Source: Chrysomallon squamiferum
Lineage: Eukaryota > Mollusca > Gastropoda > Neomphalida > Peltospiridae
Direction of reading: 5' to 3'
DNA length: 64,000 nt
Assembly: GCA_012295275.1 (NCBI GenBank)
Contig: CM022674.1
Span: 62,001-126,000 of the forward strand
The notes under the pieces were generated by a model. That model ran no database searches, was not told where the DNA came from, and saw only the letters and a list, made by a program, of their open reading frames with translations. A program made the translations under genes and the position numbers. Position 1 is the first letter of the stretch. The number at the start of each line of letters is the position of its first letter. Positions 1 through 12,500 of this stretch are shown here, in pieces.

Positions 1-347
1 CATGCTGCTAGCAACATATTCTATCATTTCTCTTTACCACTGCACATATACATAAATCCTACAAAACATCCTGATTGGGCTAATCCATAATACATTGTCC
101 ATTGATTACTAGTAGCTGCCTACACCCTGCAGTAGGAAAGTGACCTTCACCTTGTGAGATCTTCCCAGATGCCACTGAGTTCTATTTTCAGTGTGATTGA
201 TTTCGTTCACTGTCTGTGAATTCTGCCATTTCTCCAGCACATTTCTCATCTGGAACCGGTCTTCTCCATTAATGTAGGACCTGTTAGTTTCATTATTCAT
301 CTCAGTATCATAGCTTCAGCTGCACTCAGCTTACCGTGTTCTCAAAG
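1..347 (+). other. possible non-coding first exon ending in a strong donor
   Basis: Bases about 100-347 are less AT-rich than their surroundings and end in a textbook 5' splice site, CAAAG followed by GTAAGT, at 348. No coding frame is convincing on the + strand. The - strand has an open frame of 63 codons at 109-300 that I do not recognise. If this were an untranslated first exon of the kinase gene, splicing to 30498 would leave the in-frame ATG at 30515 as start; that ATG has G at -3. It could equally belong to another gene or be chance. Confidence 0.18.
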
Positions 348-2599
348 GTAAGTGATTTAGGTTTTGTCTTTCATGTAGGATGTTAGGGACTACATGTCTG
401 TCTGATGTTAATTATTCCAGTCCACTTTCTTCAGTGTCTGACCATGCCAGTCTGCCAATTACCTGTAATTAGGCTGAATGGCATGGCTGGAGATGATGAC
501 GGAGAATCTTTATTTTTGTATCCAAAAATACCAAATCTGTGTTCAAAGCCTGCAAAACACCAGTGTGTAATTTATTTCATGTGGTTCTGAACAGAATGGA
601 GATATTCATTCATTTAGTTAGGCCATTCATAAAAAAAATATATGGATGTTTTTATACATGTGTGTGTGATGCGCGTGCACATGAGTGTTTCTGAGGATAT
701 TAATCACTGGTTGATAAGAAAATCAGTTTTAATAAGTTGAATTGCTTTATTTTGAGTTGTTATAATTTATATATAATTTGGTGAAAAATGTGCATTACAA
801 AGTGTAAATTATCTGTTTTTAAATTAATATTTCAAGTGAAATAACAGCACACACAAAGAAAAGGAAAAAAAAAAAAAGAAAGGTAAAATATTTAAATTTT
901 TTAAAACGATTTTGTTTCATAAATTTTAAAATAATAACTCCGACAATGTTCCCATAATCCTTCAATTATTATATTATACTTTATTTTTTAAATTTTTGTC
1001 TCAGGAAAGTTATAATTCTTACTTACATGTACATCAGAATGAGGCCATCTGGTTTTTGTTTATATAAGCCATGCCATACCTAATTCTCCAGCACCTGAGT
1101 GTATTATTAGCTCAATAGATAACATTACTGTACTAAAGTATATATAAAGATTCTTTGATACATAACTTAGAAGTGGATAAACAAAATAAATAAGAATGAA
1201 AGAAAGAATAAAAAAGATGTTAAATGAAATAACACTTGTTACATAAAAATATTAAAGAAAATGTTCATGATTTATTTTTTTTTGATTTTTGTTTTTAGAA
1301 ATGATTCCTTTAGAAGTAGTTTAATTTCTTTTGTTATTTTTATATGTAAATATTTCTTTCATTCCCTTGTTCATTCTTGTTCATTTTTTGTTTTTAAATT
1401 CTGGAATGTTATTTAAAAAATTAAAAAATTAAATGTGTTTTGTAAAATTAAAATAAAAATAAAGATCAGTTAAATTTATAAGGCATAATTATTGAGATAT
1501 AAAATGACCATCTGTTACTCCATAAATAAAATATCATTTTGACAGGTGTTTCAGTCTACCAGTAACACATAAAGATAATTAAATGCAGATAGACCCATTG
1601 ATTACTAACTAATAATGTCTGCATGTTTGGGTGTAATTTGTGTTACATATGCTGGTATGAGGGACTGTCTTTTATAAAATAAAGTCAAACACAATCAGAG
1701 GATACATTGCACACACGCACACGCACAGACACACGCACACACGTACTTCGTGTGGATGAATGGATGGACAGAGATGGATTAAAAACTTTAATAAGAATGC
1801 AGTAGAAATGGGGCAATGAATTAGTAATAATTTTGTTACATCTTCTTAATACTTAAGAAGTCATAAGAAATAATTATTTTTAAGAAGTAGAATATTGTTT
1901 AATGAGGTGCTGATGAAATTAATGTGGTTAAAATTAGCTCTATAACTAACAGTATCTCCAATTACAAACACATACATATGACTATGAATATTTGTATTCA
2001 CAGACATAGACATATGCATACACATACACATACACATAATCACACACTGGCAACTCAAGATCACAGGATACTTCTTTATATTAACAATTAATATTGTTAG
2101 AAAATTTGTTAGCAAAGTGCAATTTTATATAGTATTTTTAAACACATATTTTATTTAATTTTTATTTAATTTTTTTTTTTTTTTTTTTTGTTGTGATTAG
2201 CAGAAAAGAAGTGTCATGGCTGGAAGTCGAACTGACTTAATTAGCCACTTCAGGTTCTGTCGGAACATTTCTTCCTGGGTCATGTTCAAAAGAAATTTCC
2301 AGCTTTTTATTTTTTTTATTTTTTTATTTCTACATTATTTTATTACTTTGTTTAAATGTTGACAAATTACAAAGACTAAGTCTATTAATGTTTTTGTTTT
2401 TGTTACAAATGCTGTTGAAAAAGATTAATAGTTTTGTTACGTATTTATAGCTAACTTATGTTAGGGACTGATTCAGACTTGAGAGATGAATCCTTGTATT
2501 GTGATAATAGTATTATCTCAAAAATTTCTTTTTTATATATCATATGTATATTTGTAAGAAGCTTTTGAGCCCTTGTACTTTCTCTCTCTCACACCACCT
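348..2599. other. AT-rich non-coding stretch
   Basis: I see no exon here. There is a degenerate CA-rich tract near 1710-1745, another CA/TA-rich patch near 1970-2045, and a poly-T run at 2169-2189. It is upstream of the first recognised coding exon, so it is either intergenic or part of a long 5' intron. Confidence 0.5.
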
Positions 2600-3400
2600 T
2601 TTCTTGAACTGGAATTTGATGTAAGTGTTGTTCCACCTTCACAGTATAATGCACATGGATCAATTTCACACATTGTTTGAGTTTGCAGAATTCTTTATAT
2701 CAGAAGATAAACATGTATTGTGTTTGTATCCCAGTAACTTGTTTTCTTTCATAATAATCAGTAGTTTCAGATTAAGTTGAAATAATTCTCTGTTGCTCCC
2801 TTTCTTCCTAGCTTCTGTATCTCACTATCTTTGACTTTCTCTGTCTATCATTCTTACTCTCTTTCTATCTTTCTTGCTCTCTTTTTTTTCCCCTCTCCAT
2901 CTCTTTTCTCTTTATCTTTATTTTTTCTCTCTGTTTTTCCTCCTCCTCGTCCCCTGTCTTGGATTGGTAAGACATAATCTACAGAATGATGAATGTGGAA
3001 TATTGTCAGATACAATATCAGATTTTTCTGAATTTGGAATTCTTCATAGCATTTCATAAATATTTTTTTCTAATGTAACAATGCATTTATGTTTTAGGTC
3101 TGTATGTATCTGGGTAATTTGTTTTCTTTCATAACAATCGTTGTTCAGATTACCTGCTACTCTAGTTCTAGTTTCTTTTTTTTTTCTTTTTTCTCTCTGT
3201 CTTTTCTACCCCCTCCTCTCTGTTTGTCTTAGTTTTCTTTTCACATCTTTCTTTTCCTTTTTCATAGAATTAGAAGTAACAGTTGCGTTATCTTCTGTGT
3301 ATAATATTATGATGTATGTGGATCAATTTCAGACATTGTTTCTGGCTGCAGAATTCTTTATATGAGAAGATAAACAAGATAGTGAGTTTCTGACACAGTG
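2600..3400. repeat. diverged tandem repeat, units of roughly 330-380 bp
   Basis: Several blocks recur in the same order. A block containing GGATCAATTTCA, then a GCAGAATTCTTTATAT segment, then AGAAGATAAACA occurs at about 2656-2712 and again at about 3319-3376. The segment TTTTCTTTCATAA occurs at about 2740 and 3122. Pyrimidine-rich blocks (2860-2960 and 3170-3265) alternate with them. I read about two and a half diverged units. The short open frames found in the pyrimidine blocks are repeat products, not genes. Confidence 0.5.
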
Positions 3401-3901
3401 TTGTTACATACAGCTGATTAGGTTGCAGTATTTATAGCAAGCTGTGTACTGATGCTTACATTTCTGTGTTTTGCAGTGCAGTGCTTTAAGCATGCATTCA
3501 ATATTCAACATCCTAACATCAATTTTTTATTTTTTTTATAATTTTTATAATTTTTATTCAGATAAACAGTTCTAAATTACTTATGTTAACAATTTAAAAG
3601 CCTACATAAATGATAACTTTTTAAATAATTTTGCCATGTTTTAGACTTTCTTAGAATAATATTTTGCATGATTTTATAAATAAGAGATTGCCAGATAAAG
3701 GGGAATGACTCTTAACTGACTAAACTGCACTTGCACATCATCATTTGTTTCAAATATTTATAAAAATGTGTTTACAAATGATGCTATGTTTGGCTTCTTT
3801 AGCATTTTTTATTGCCAAGTTAACAGTTTATTAACAGTCTGAACAAGATATATTTCACTGCTAAAATAGCTTCTCATAAAATGAAGGGTATAGGTATGTG
3901 A

Positions 3902-4010
3902 GGTAGTAGTAGTAGTAGGAGTAGGAGTAGGAGTAGGAGTAGGAGTAGGAGTAGTAGTAGGAGTAGTAGTAGGAGGAGGAAGAGGAGGAGGAGGAGCAGC
4001 AGCAGCAGCA
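3902..4010. repeat. GTA/GGA/GCA compound microsatellite
   Basis: Runs of GTAGTA and GGAGTA change into GGAGGA and end in a short AGC tract. The - strand open frame across it (poly Thr-Pro, Ala, Pro) is a product of the repeat. Confidence 0.9.
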
Positions 4011-7000
4011 TCTATTTTTATGATTCTTACTTTGTGCACAAATTTTCTAAACATATCACATAAAATACCTGTAAACTGTACAATCTAAATACAAAATAGA
4101 AAATACCAGTCAGTTTACACTTTGATCATATTTTAAGTTATTATCCAAAATCTGAAAAATTCTGAAACCCAAAACTTTTCAAGTCTCAAGTATTTTGGAT
4201 GTGGGATCCTTAGTATCCTGTAACATTTTTTAATTCAGCTTTGTTGGAACTTAATAAACAAACATTTCTTGTCAGATGAACAAACTGTAGCTTTTCAGTT
4301 AGATGCTTTCTTGGGGCATTGTGGGTTACCATTTCGGTATTCCTTGGCTTCTTTTTTGTATGTTTTCCCATTCTTGACTGTGTTCTTCTGATTCAAAAGA
4401 CTATGTTTTCAGCTCATGTGTCTGACCTCCTTATTAACTTTTTAATCCCAGAACTAATTGTCTTTTGGTAAACCAGAAAATTATATGTTAATCCATCATG
4501 TCATCATTCTGCAGAGGTTGAAGTTGCTGAGGATAAAATATTTTTAATGGCTTCTTGTGTTACCTTGTGAAATAGTCCACCTGTTGCTCATGTTAAGAGT
4601 CTCTAGTTTATAGGTTCATTATCTCAGTTGTTTGAAGGAGGTGGATTTTAAACACACAAAGATTTAGAGAAGGGAAAGTTAGACTGGTTCAAAAGAAATA
4701 ATAATAATAGTAGTAGTAGTAGTGGTAGTAGTAGTAGTTATAACAACTATAGTAAAAATAGTAGTAGTAATAATAATAACAGTAATCAACAATAACAATT
4801 ATAAAACAGCAAAATGCACACTTCATACATACATACATACATTAATTAATTTATAACTGTTTTACTTAATAGTAATTATTCAAACAATTATGGATCTCAG
4901 TTCTACAGTTTAGGTGCTGTAGTAAGTTTTACTGTCTTATCAAACTTAATTAAATAACTTTGTTCTAGCTAATAGAAATAAAATTAAACATCTTTTAGTT
5001 TGTGAGTTTGAGTTTCTGTTAGTCATAAAGTGTATTTACCAGGGCCAGTTTTTATTATATCTCTGGTTATTTTCATCTTGTAAGAGACAAGCAGAGAATC
5101 ATTCGTAGTCTTATCAGTCTGTTGCTAAGATGGGTTTAGACATCTGAAGTCTTCCTATAAAATAAAGTTTTCACAGATAACAGCATATGGTAAGCATTTC
5201 CTGCTTGGGGAAAAAAAAATGTATATTTAAATCTCATATAAATATATATTTTTTATCAATCTTGATTAAATTACATTTTGTCCACAGCAGAGATCTTTAA
5301 TGTGTGTGTGTGTAGGGGGGGTGTTTCTGTTAAAAGCATGAGAACATGGAAAGTTCTATAAGTCTGTAAAGGATGCAAAAACTATTTTAATCTTTGAGCA
5401 TGTTGCTATCTTTAGTTGAAGGTATGATATGCAGGTAATGAGGCATACGTTGAAATTATGAGAAAACAGAATTTTTACTTAGCTGTGATGATAAAGTGAT
5501 CACATCTTAAAATAAAATGTTAAAATTATTTTGAATATATGAATGTTTACACTTACACTTTTAGATACTATGGAAACGTGTCTATAAATTGAAATTGACA
5601 TTACTTGTTTTCTTATTTTCTTTATTTTTATTATTACTATTTTTTTAAGAGTAAATAAAAACTGACCAGTTCTAAGGTCACTGAAAGCTTGACCAGCAAC
5701 CTCTGAGGCCATTGGTCATTATAAAATGATAGTGACATGCAACACGCCTCCCAGACCAAGCATAACCAATTGCATACCACAAACTTTTTGTTGTCATTTA
5801 ATTTCCACTTCATAGATCTGTCATTCTCTGTACAGGTAGATGGCTTTAATGAGGTGTGTTAGGCTCCCACTGTCTCTATTGCCCAGAGAAAAATAGAGAC
5901 AGTGATCTGACCACACAGCCAGGACAAAAGGCAATCACATCCATACTGTGTGTAGTGTGGATTACCTTTGTCAACATCAGTCTCTCATTTAACCACCGAG
6001 GACTGTTCTTTTTTCACCTGTTTTTACACCCCTGCCACATGAAAGAGTCCTTCTTCTTCTTTGGATATTATAGTAATTATTTAAATTTAAAACAAGGACA
6101 AAAAGGTAAGAGTAACGGGTGAGAGAGTTCATTTATTTTTAATGTGTTTAAATTGTAATTTATTGTGTGTAAGATATATTTTGTATGGGTGTTTGCTATG
6201 GGTCTAAAAATAAAGAATGATGTATACACACTGAAAACGTACAGCAAAATAAGTAAAAGAAAAATGAGGTTATGGAGTCCTTAATAATTAATATAGTTTG
6301 CCAAAATGCATAGGGCATTAAAAATCATACATTCTTTGTATGAACTGAAGAAAAAAACCCTAACAGGTGTGAAAATATATGCTTACAATAACTGGACATT
6401 GTAATACATACACTATATATCATATATATGTATGTTATAATTTTTAATAATCACAAAGGTGAACAGGTAGTTGTTTTTGTCGGTGGTTTTTTAAGGCAGT
6501 GTTAAATTTCAAGTGTATGTAGTTTGTTAGTTTTGTGATAGCACCTATTTGAGTACCAGAGTAAAACTGAGAGAAGTATAAAGTAAATACGTGTTTGCAG
6601 ATTGTGTTTACTTATACTGTCTTTGATACAAGTTTTAATAATAGTTTTATAAACAGGATTTGTGTTTTGCAGTTTTGTACAAGGTTCAGTAAAGGTGCAT
6701 ACCTGATATAATTTCAATTTGTACCATATCATTTCATTAATTATTAAAACATACAAATATATTTTAGGATAGATTTAATAGGATTAACTTAACAAAGAAA
6801 AAAGTGCAATAACAAAAAAAAAATATAATAATAATAAAAATAAAATAAATAAATTAGCCCCCTCCCAGAAAAAAAGAAAGAAAGGATTTAGTTTGTTTTG
6901 AAAAGGGTTATATATTAATTTTTTGTTAATATATGGATAACTTCATTTTAAAATTTTTTGTTTCTAATTAGATTTTCTTGATAATTCACTGATGGAAAAC

Positions 7001-8870
7001 CAGTTAACATGAAATTCCCAAAATATTCATTGAAGACAGTTCTATTGTCTAAAAAAACCAAAACAACAACAACAAAACAAACAACTAACTAAATAAATAA
7101 ATAAAAGAAAAAAATATTAGAGTTGAAATAATTTAAAATAGAAAAATATATACAAGTAAAAATGTAAAAATTGATTAATAATAATAAATACATTAAAAAG
7201 AAAAAGAAAACCCACCCATAATCCATTTACAGTTCATTCACATTTTTAATTTTTATTTATTTTCTGAAGATGTGTTTAGAAAGGATAAACTGATTATTGT
7301 GAATAGTGGATGAATGCTTTTCACATTACAACTCAGTCACACAGAAACCTAGTGTTTTCATTTTGAGATATTACAGATAATTTCTGTCTGGGCTACTTGT
7401 AAAGTTTTCTCTAGCTGTAATAATGGTCTGTTTTGTTACTCTAACTTAGACCAAACGTTTTGTTTAAGATTATTACAGTGTGCGAGTTTCACCTCATTCA
7501 GATGATTTTTACCAATACAAGTATGGCTGTCAGATTCTTTGTCTTGAGTATTTAACATGTTGGTGAGTTAAATCTCAGTTAATATTATCATGTATTAAAA
7601 TCTGTATATAATTGGGTTGGTGGGGTTAGGATACAGGCTGACGTCTATATCAAATATTATTATTCATGTTTAAGAGTTTACTTACAGTGAAACATTTTTT
7701 TCTCAGGATACGCACAGTTATTCACAACCAGTTAAAAAATGAGTTAGTATTCTACTCATGCATTAGAGTTTACATTTAAAGAGGTTTTGGTTTTTTTTTA
7801 ACCAAAAAGTAAATTCAGCTATCAGTTTGCTTGTCTTGAAGATTAAAAAAATGGTGAGATAATATTTTACTATAAAACTTTACATTATAAAATTTATAGA
7901 GGCTATCAACAATTATTTTGTTAGAACACAGGTGTTATCTAAATAAATACGGTTTCTTCTTATGAAAATGTTTTCCAGTATAAAAAATGGACATGGCAGT
8001 GTCTTGTTTTGAGTTAATGTTTTACTATAAAAGATTTAGATGTTCATGAAGTTTAACTAATATTAGCGACTGAATAAAATATCCAAATAAAATGTCCAAT
8101 TTGAAATCTTTTACTCTATGTGGCCTGCATTTTGTTACTTTATTTATATTCTTGTGGAAAATCTACCATTGTTGTTACTGCTTTTATCTTTATTATTACA
8201 GTGAAGTATTGCTAAAAGTAATAAAACAATCTGAGTTGTGAAATACATAGATAATAAGTAACATACGAGTTATAAGCAACAGTACTTTATTTTTTAAATC
8301 TCTGGTTTCAAAACTTTGAGCTAGTATTTTAGACAATTATTTATATTTATATTTACTATTACTCTGGAATTCCAGAACATGATTTAAATCAAACCAGTTC
8401 ATATTTTCATTAGTAAACATATTGTTTTCATATCTTTTACTGAAACATAAATTATGATAATGGTGGCTCATTGGGAACAAGCATGTGGTGAAACAGTTGT
8501 CTATAAATCATGTCCACATGCTGAAACTGCTCCTACTTGAGGATTTACTGGACATTAGTCTGTCTCCTATCAGAATCATGGACATTCTAATTGAAATTTA
8601 GCCAAAAATCCTCATGCTATCTTGACCGCATGTAGATACATTCAGTTCTCATTTCAAGTGGGACATGTCAGAATGTTGGATGAAAATCAAAACAAATCTA
8701 TTTTTTGTTTCTTTCCAATGGGCACAGCCTCATTTGAATTTGTTCTGTTTACTTCTTGGATTAGGCATTCTGATCTGCTGACCCATTTTGATGCTTAGAA
8801 TGTTTGTGTTTTTAGGGAATGCTTGTTTATGGTCATTTCTTAATCTGTGAGATAAAACTGATGACAAGCT
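4011..8870. other. AT-rich non-coding stretch with scattered simple repeats
   Basis: No exon is supported. There are AGT/AAT tracts near 4700-4800, A-rich tracts near 6810-6890 and 7050-7200, and a perfect hairpin at 5868-5904 listed separately. A splice-like pair, acceptor ending at 5835 and donor after 6105, brackets a segment, but its translation is not protein-like, so I do not call it an exon. Confidence 0.5.
5868..5904. repeat. perfect 13-bp inverted repeat (hairpin), 11-nt loop
   Basis: Bases 5868-5880 (CACTGTCTCTATT) are the exact reverse complement of 5892-5904, separated by 11 nt. The arms are not simple-sequence, so this stands out in a region of low-complexity DNA. Its role is unknown; it could be a remnant of a small mobile element or a folded RNA segment. 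Confidence 0.8.
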
Positions 8871-8950
8871 TCATCTTTCAAAATAAAAGACAAGATGGCT
8901 GACAGTGACAGGGTTCACATTTCAAAATAAAACAATATGGCTGATAGAAA
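8871..8950 (+). repeat. short imperfect direct duplication with ATGGCTGA core
   Basis: TTTCAAAATAAAA followed by an ATGGCTGA core occurs twice about 45-50 bp apart. The first copy contains AAGATGGCTG, which resembles the core of YY1-type sites, but no promoter is evident here. Confidence 0.4.
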
Positions 8951-9413
8951 AGATGTTATTTAATGCTTTTTTCTTTTTTTCACACTTAACAACAGGGTTC
9001 CATTTCTGTGTCTGAACTGTAAAGAGAGTAATCCAGGTTATTTTCATATAATATATATATATATTTTAATCTTTGAGAAAATATATGTATATATATGATC
9101 TGTGGACATAAATTGTAATAATAACATTTACATTAAACAGGACAGTGCATATAACAGTTTCTGTAAGCTCATCTTGGGTCATCAGCTGGAGCTGGAAATT
9201 AATTAAACATGTATTATCTTCCTGTGATAAGAAAGTAACTGTATATATATATTTTTTTTTATTTATTTCTATGCTATACACAGAAACTTCACTAGCTGAA
9301 TGATGATGCTAGAAGAGACTTACTTTAAATAATAACTAAACATGTAACATGTATACATAGATCTGTCTGAGTGATCAGTAACTTCTACAACTAATAACAG
9401 TGAAACCATTAAT

Positions 9414-9552
9414 AGTTATCCATAATATGCTTAGATTTAAACCAGTAAGAGTAACCTATAATGTGCTTTGTTTTATAACCAGTAAGAGATCCCATTATTG
9501 GCTTAGAATTCTAACCATGAAGAATAACCCATAATTGGCTTAGCCATAGTAA
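9414..9552 (+). repeat. three diverged copies of an approximately 56-bp unit
   Basis: The pattern CCATAAT (or CTATAAT, CCATTAT), then a GCTTAGA-like block, then ACCAGTAAGAG(T)A recurs three times. The copies have diverged clearly. No gene is seen. Confidence 0.5.
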
Positions 9553-12500
9553 GATAACCAGAAAGACTAAGAGTAATCCTTTGTTAACCAATAATATAAT
9601 GATGTGGTCAAAATCTGTAACTGTTACTGTACTAACATACACATTTTTTTTTTACGTTTTTGATTTATCATTTACAGAATTTAGAATTACTTGATTTCAT
9701 TGATTAAATTAAAAAATCTTTTGTTTTCTTAGTTATTTTTGATTTTCATTTCTTTTTTAATATGTTTTGTAAATTAGATTTTAATCAAAAGAAGAATTTT
9801 TTTTTTTAAATCCATATAATAATTAAATAGTTATGTTCTTACAAAATTATATTTGTTTTAATTTTAGTTACATTTTTAAAAAGGTTTTCCATTAGAAACT
9901 TTTGCACATAATTACATATATATGTACATACACCCCCCGACACAGTAAAATATAAAAGAAGTAATCTAAATATCTGCTAATGTTCCTTTTATTATTAATC
10001 AACACTAAAATAATATTGCTCAGTTTAATCAACCTACAGATAAAATATTCAACAGGATGTTGCCTGAATAATAATCAGTTTAAATTCGCTGAAAGTAAGA
10101 AAGGAGAAAAAATATGAATATAATTTTTCAAAAGATTGTAAACCATGTATGGTTAATCCTGTCTAGTGCAGGCAATAAACTGAACAAAGACCAGCCAAAT
10201 ATACCTGTAAAAATATTCTTTGTTTTCACCTGCTGCACATTGCACATTGATGCAGCAAACATTCATACATTTTTAATAAAGGTATCCCAGGTGTCTTATT
10301 TCAGGTAGAGGGGGTGAACTTTGATTTCAGGTGTTTATGCAAGAATCCATCTTGGAGGCTGGAGTTTTAAATATTTCTTTGTAATCGTTTATACTTGTAA
10401 AATTAAACCTGTTCTCTCTTGTTGGAAACAGTAAGGTAAGACATCTGTGGATTGTTTTTTTATGGTCAGTTACCATTTATCTAAAAATAACATTGTCAGC
10501 TGCTGTGCCGATTTTTCAATTTATGGCTTGTATTATCAATTAGAGATTCCAGCTTTAAAATAATATTATGATAATAATTTATTGTTATTTTGTTTATTAA
10601 ATCCTGTGTTTATTTATTTTTTATTTTTTATTTTTTTTGATTATTCTAATAACAATTACATAATTAAGTGGATGTTTTTGGTTTTTTTTTTTTTTTCTTT
10701 AGTAATTATTCAGTTTTATTATTATTATTATTATCATTATTATCATCATTATCATACTTTTATAGAAAAACAAAATCCTATAGATTTGGTGTAATTTGAC
10801 TAAACCATATTTTATAGTACGGCAGATAGAAACAGTTGCTTTTCAGGATGTTTCTGTGCATGTGTATGCATTTATGGTGTTCATGCATGCATGTGTGTAT
10901 ATGTGTCCTGCGTGCATGTGTTGCATGTATTACATCATAAGGTCAGAAACTATCTTATTATGCATTGACCAGAAATTTGCTAAGTTTTCATAACAAACAG
11001 CTAACTACATAAGCACATAAGGATTACATGGGACGATGACCCTAGAAGTTGATGAAGTGGTAAGCATGTAATCTGAGGTAAACACACAGTACACAGGTTA
11101 TTTGTTCATTATCTGAATTACATCCAACTGCAGAATGTAATACTTAAATCTATTAGATAACGTTGTTTAATCTGTTATTGAACTTCATACACATTTATTA
11201 TTCTGTATTTTTTAATATTTAAAATTATTTTATTTTTATTTTTTCTTCTTTTTCCTTCTTTATTTCTTTATTTCTATTATTATTTTTTTTATTTTTTTTA
11301 ACTAAGGTGATAAATTCCAGCCAAATTCTCTGTCCAGTGGGCATGTATCACTTGTATGGTTTATCTTGAAGTGTCAGTGTGTGTGACATTCCTGTTTTGT
11401 TTTATGAGACAGACTTAAACAAATGGCCAGTGTAAGGTCATGGGTTGTAGCTAGGCTCAGTTAGACAGATTTGTGACCAAGGATTTCTTTGATGAGGCCT
11501 GTCACAGCTAGTGGTATACACCATGAGACTGGATTAGTGAATGGATTAGTGACGCTGTGTCATACATCCACAGTTAGTCTTCATGTGTGAGGTTAACTTG
11601 ATGTAAAGTACTTTTTATGTACAAGTTCTTTGATTCAGTCAAGGTTTCATGTCTGACAATGTTTACTGAAGTGATGAACAAATCCATGTCTTTTGTTGTT
11701 ATTATTTGTACTTTTACTTTCACTTTGTGGCAGTTGTTTGATTTTCAGGAGTATTTCACAGGGTTTTCTTTTAATCATGTCAGTGTTCCTGATGTCAGGA
11801 TATAATAAGGCACATAAAAAGAATACTTATTTAGTGTCCTCCCACATTTCATATGTAAAATAGTGGTGTACAGGAAGAAGAAATCTAAACATCAGATAAA
11901 GAAGGTGCATAACTCCACATAAAGATTAGTAATTGCACTAAAAAGACAAAGAAAAAAAAGAAATTGCTTTAAAGCATAGGTTCAAATTGACAGTTTTGTC
12001 CAGTCATAATGATAGACTGAAGATTGTTGTTCTGAGAGTATTTATGCTTTATTTTCAGGGTATTATTAAGAAATTAATAATTATAAGATACATGAAGGTT
12101 ACGGTCACGTAGGACTGCTAAATGGGTATTTATTTTGTGTGGTCTAATTACATATATATTAATCTACTTTGTAGCATTTATTTTTTTTTATAATTAAAAC
12201 AAATTGAGTTGAATTCAACAACAATGCAGGTATTTAAAAGTTATAAACATTATACCAGACTATTTATCTGGTAGAAGGGAAAAAAGCTATGAATTAATTT
12301 TGTTTCTGGATAATGCAGTTGTATTGTTTACTTTTCATTATTTTTGTACATGCACTGTAAGGCCAAAATATGCTGCATAAATTAAAAGAACATCTTTGAT
12401 AACATGCATGGCAGAACATGCATCTTCCTTGGGGGAAAGAAAACTGCTGAAAGCACTGAATCTAACAAAGTATGTGAGTTTAAAATAGTTTACTTCTGCC

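Noticed and set aside
109-300. 63-codon - strand frame starting MNNETNRSYING
   Set aside because: Composition is not purely repeat-like, but I recognise no family, see no splice partner and cannot support a gene; kept only as a note in the candidate exon entry.
3809-4054. Pro-Thr-rich frame on the - strand
   Set aside because: Produced by the GTA/GGA microsatellite.
5836-6105. Acceptor-donor pair around an 88-codon frame
   Set aside because: The translation has long Phe runs and no protein-like pattern, and the phase match with other exons is not informative.
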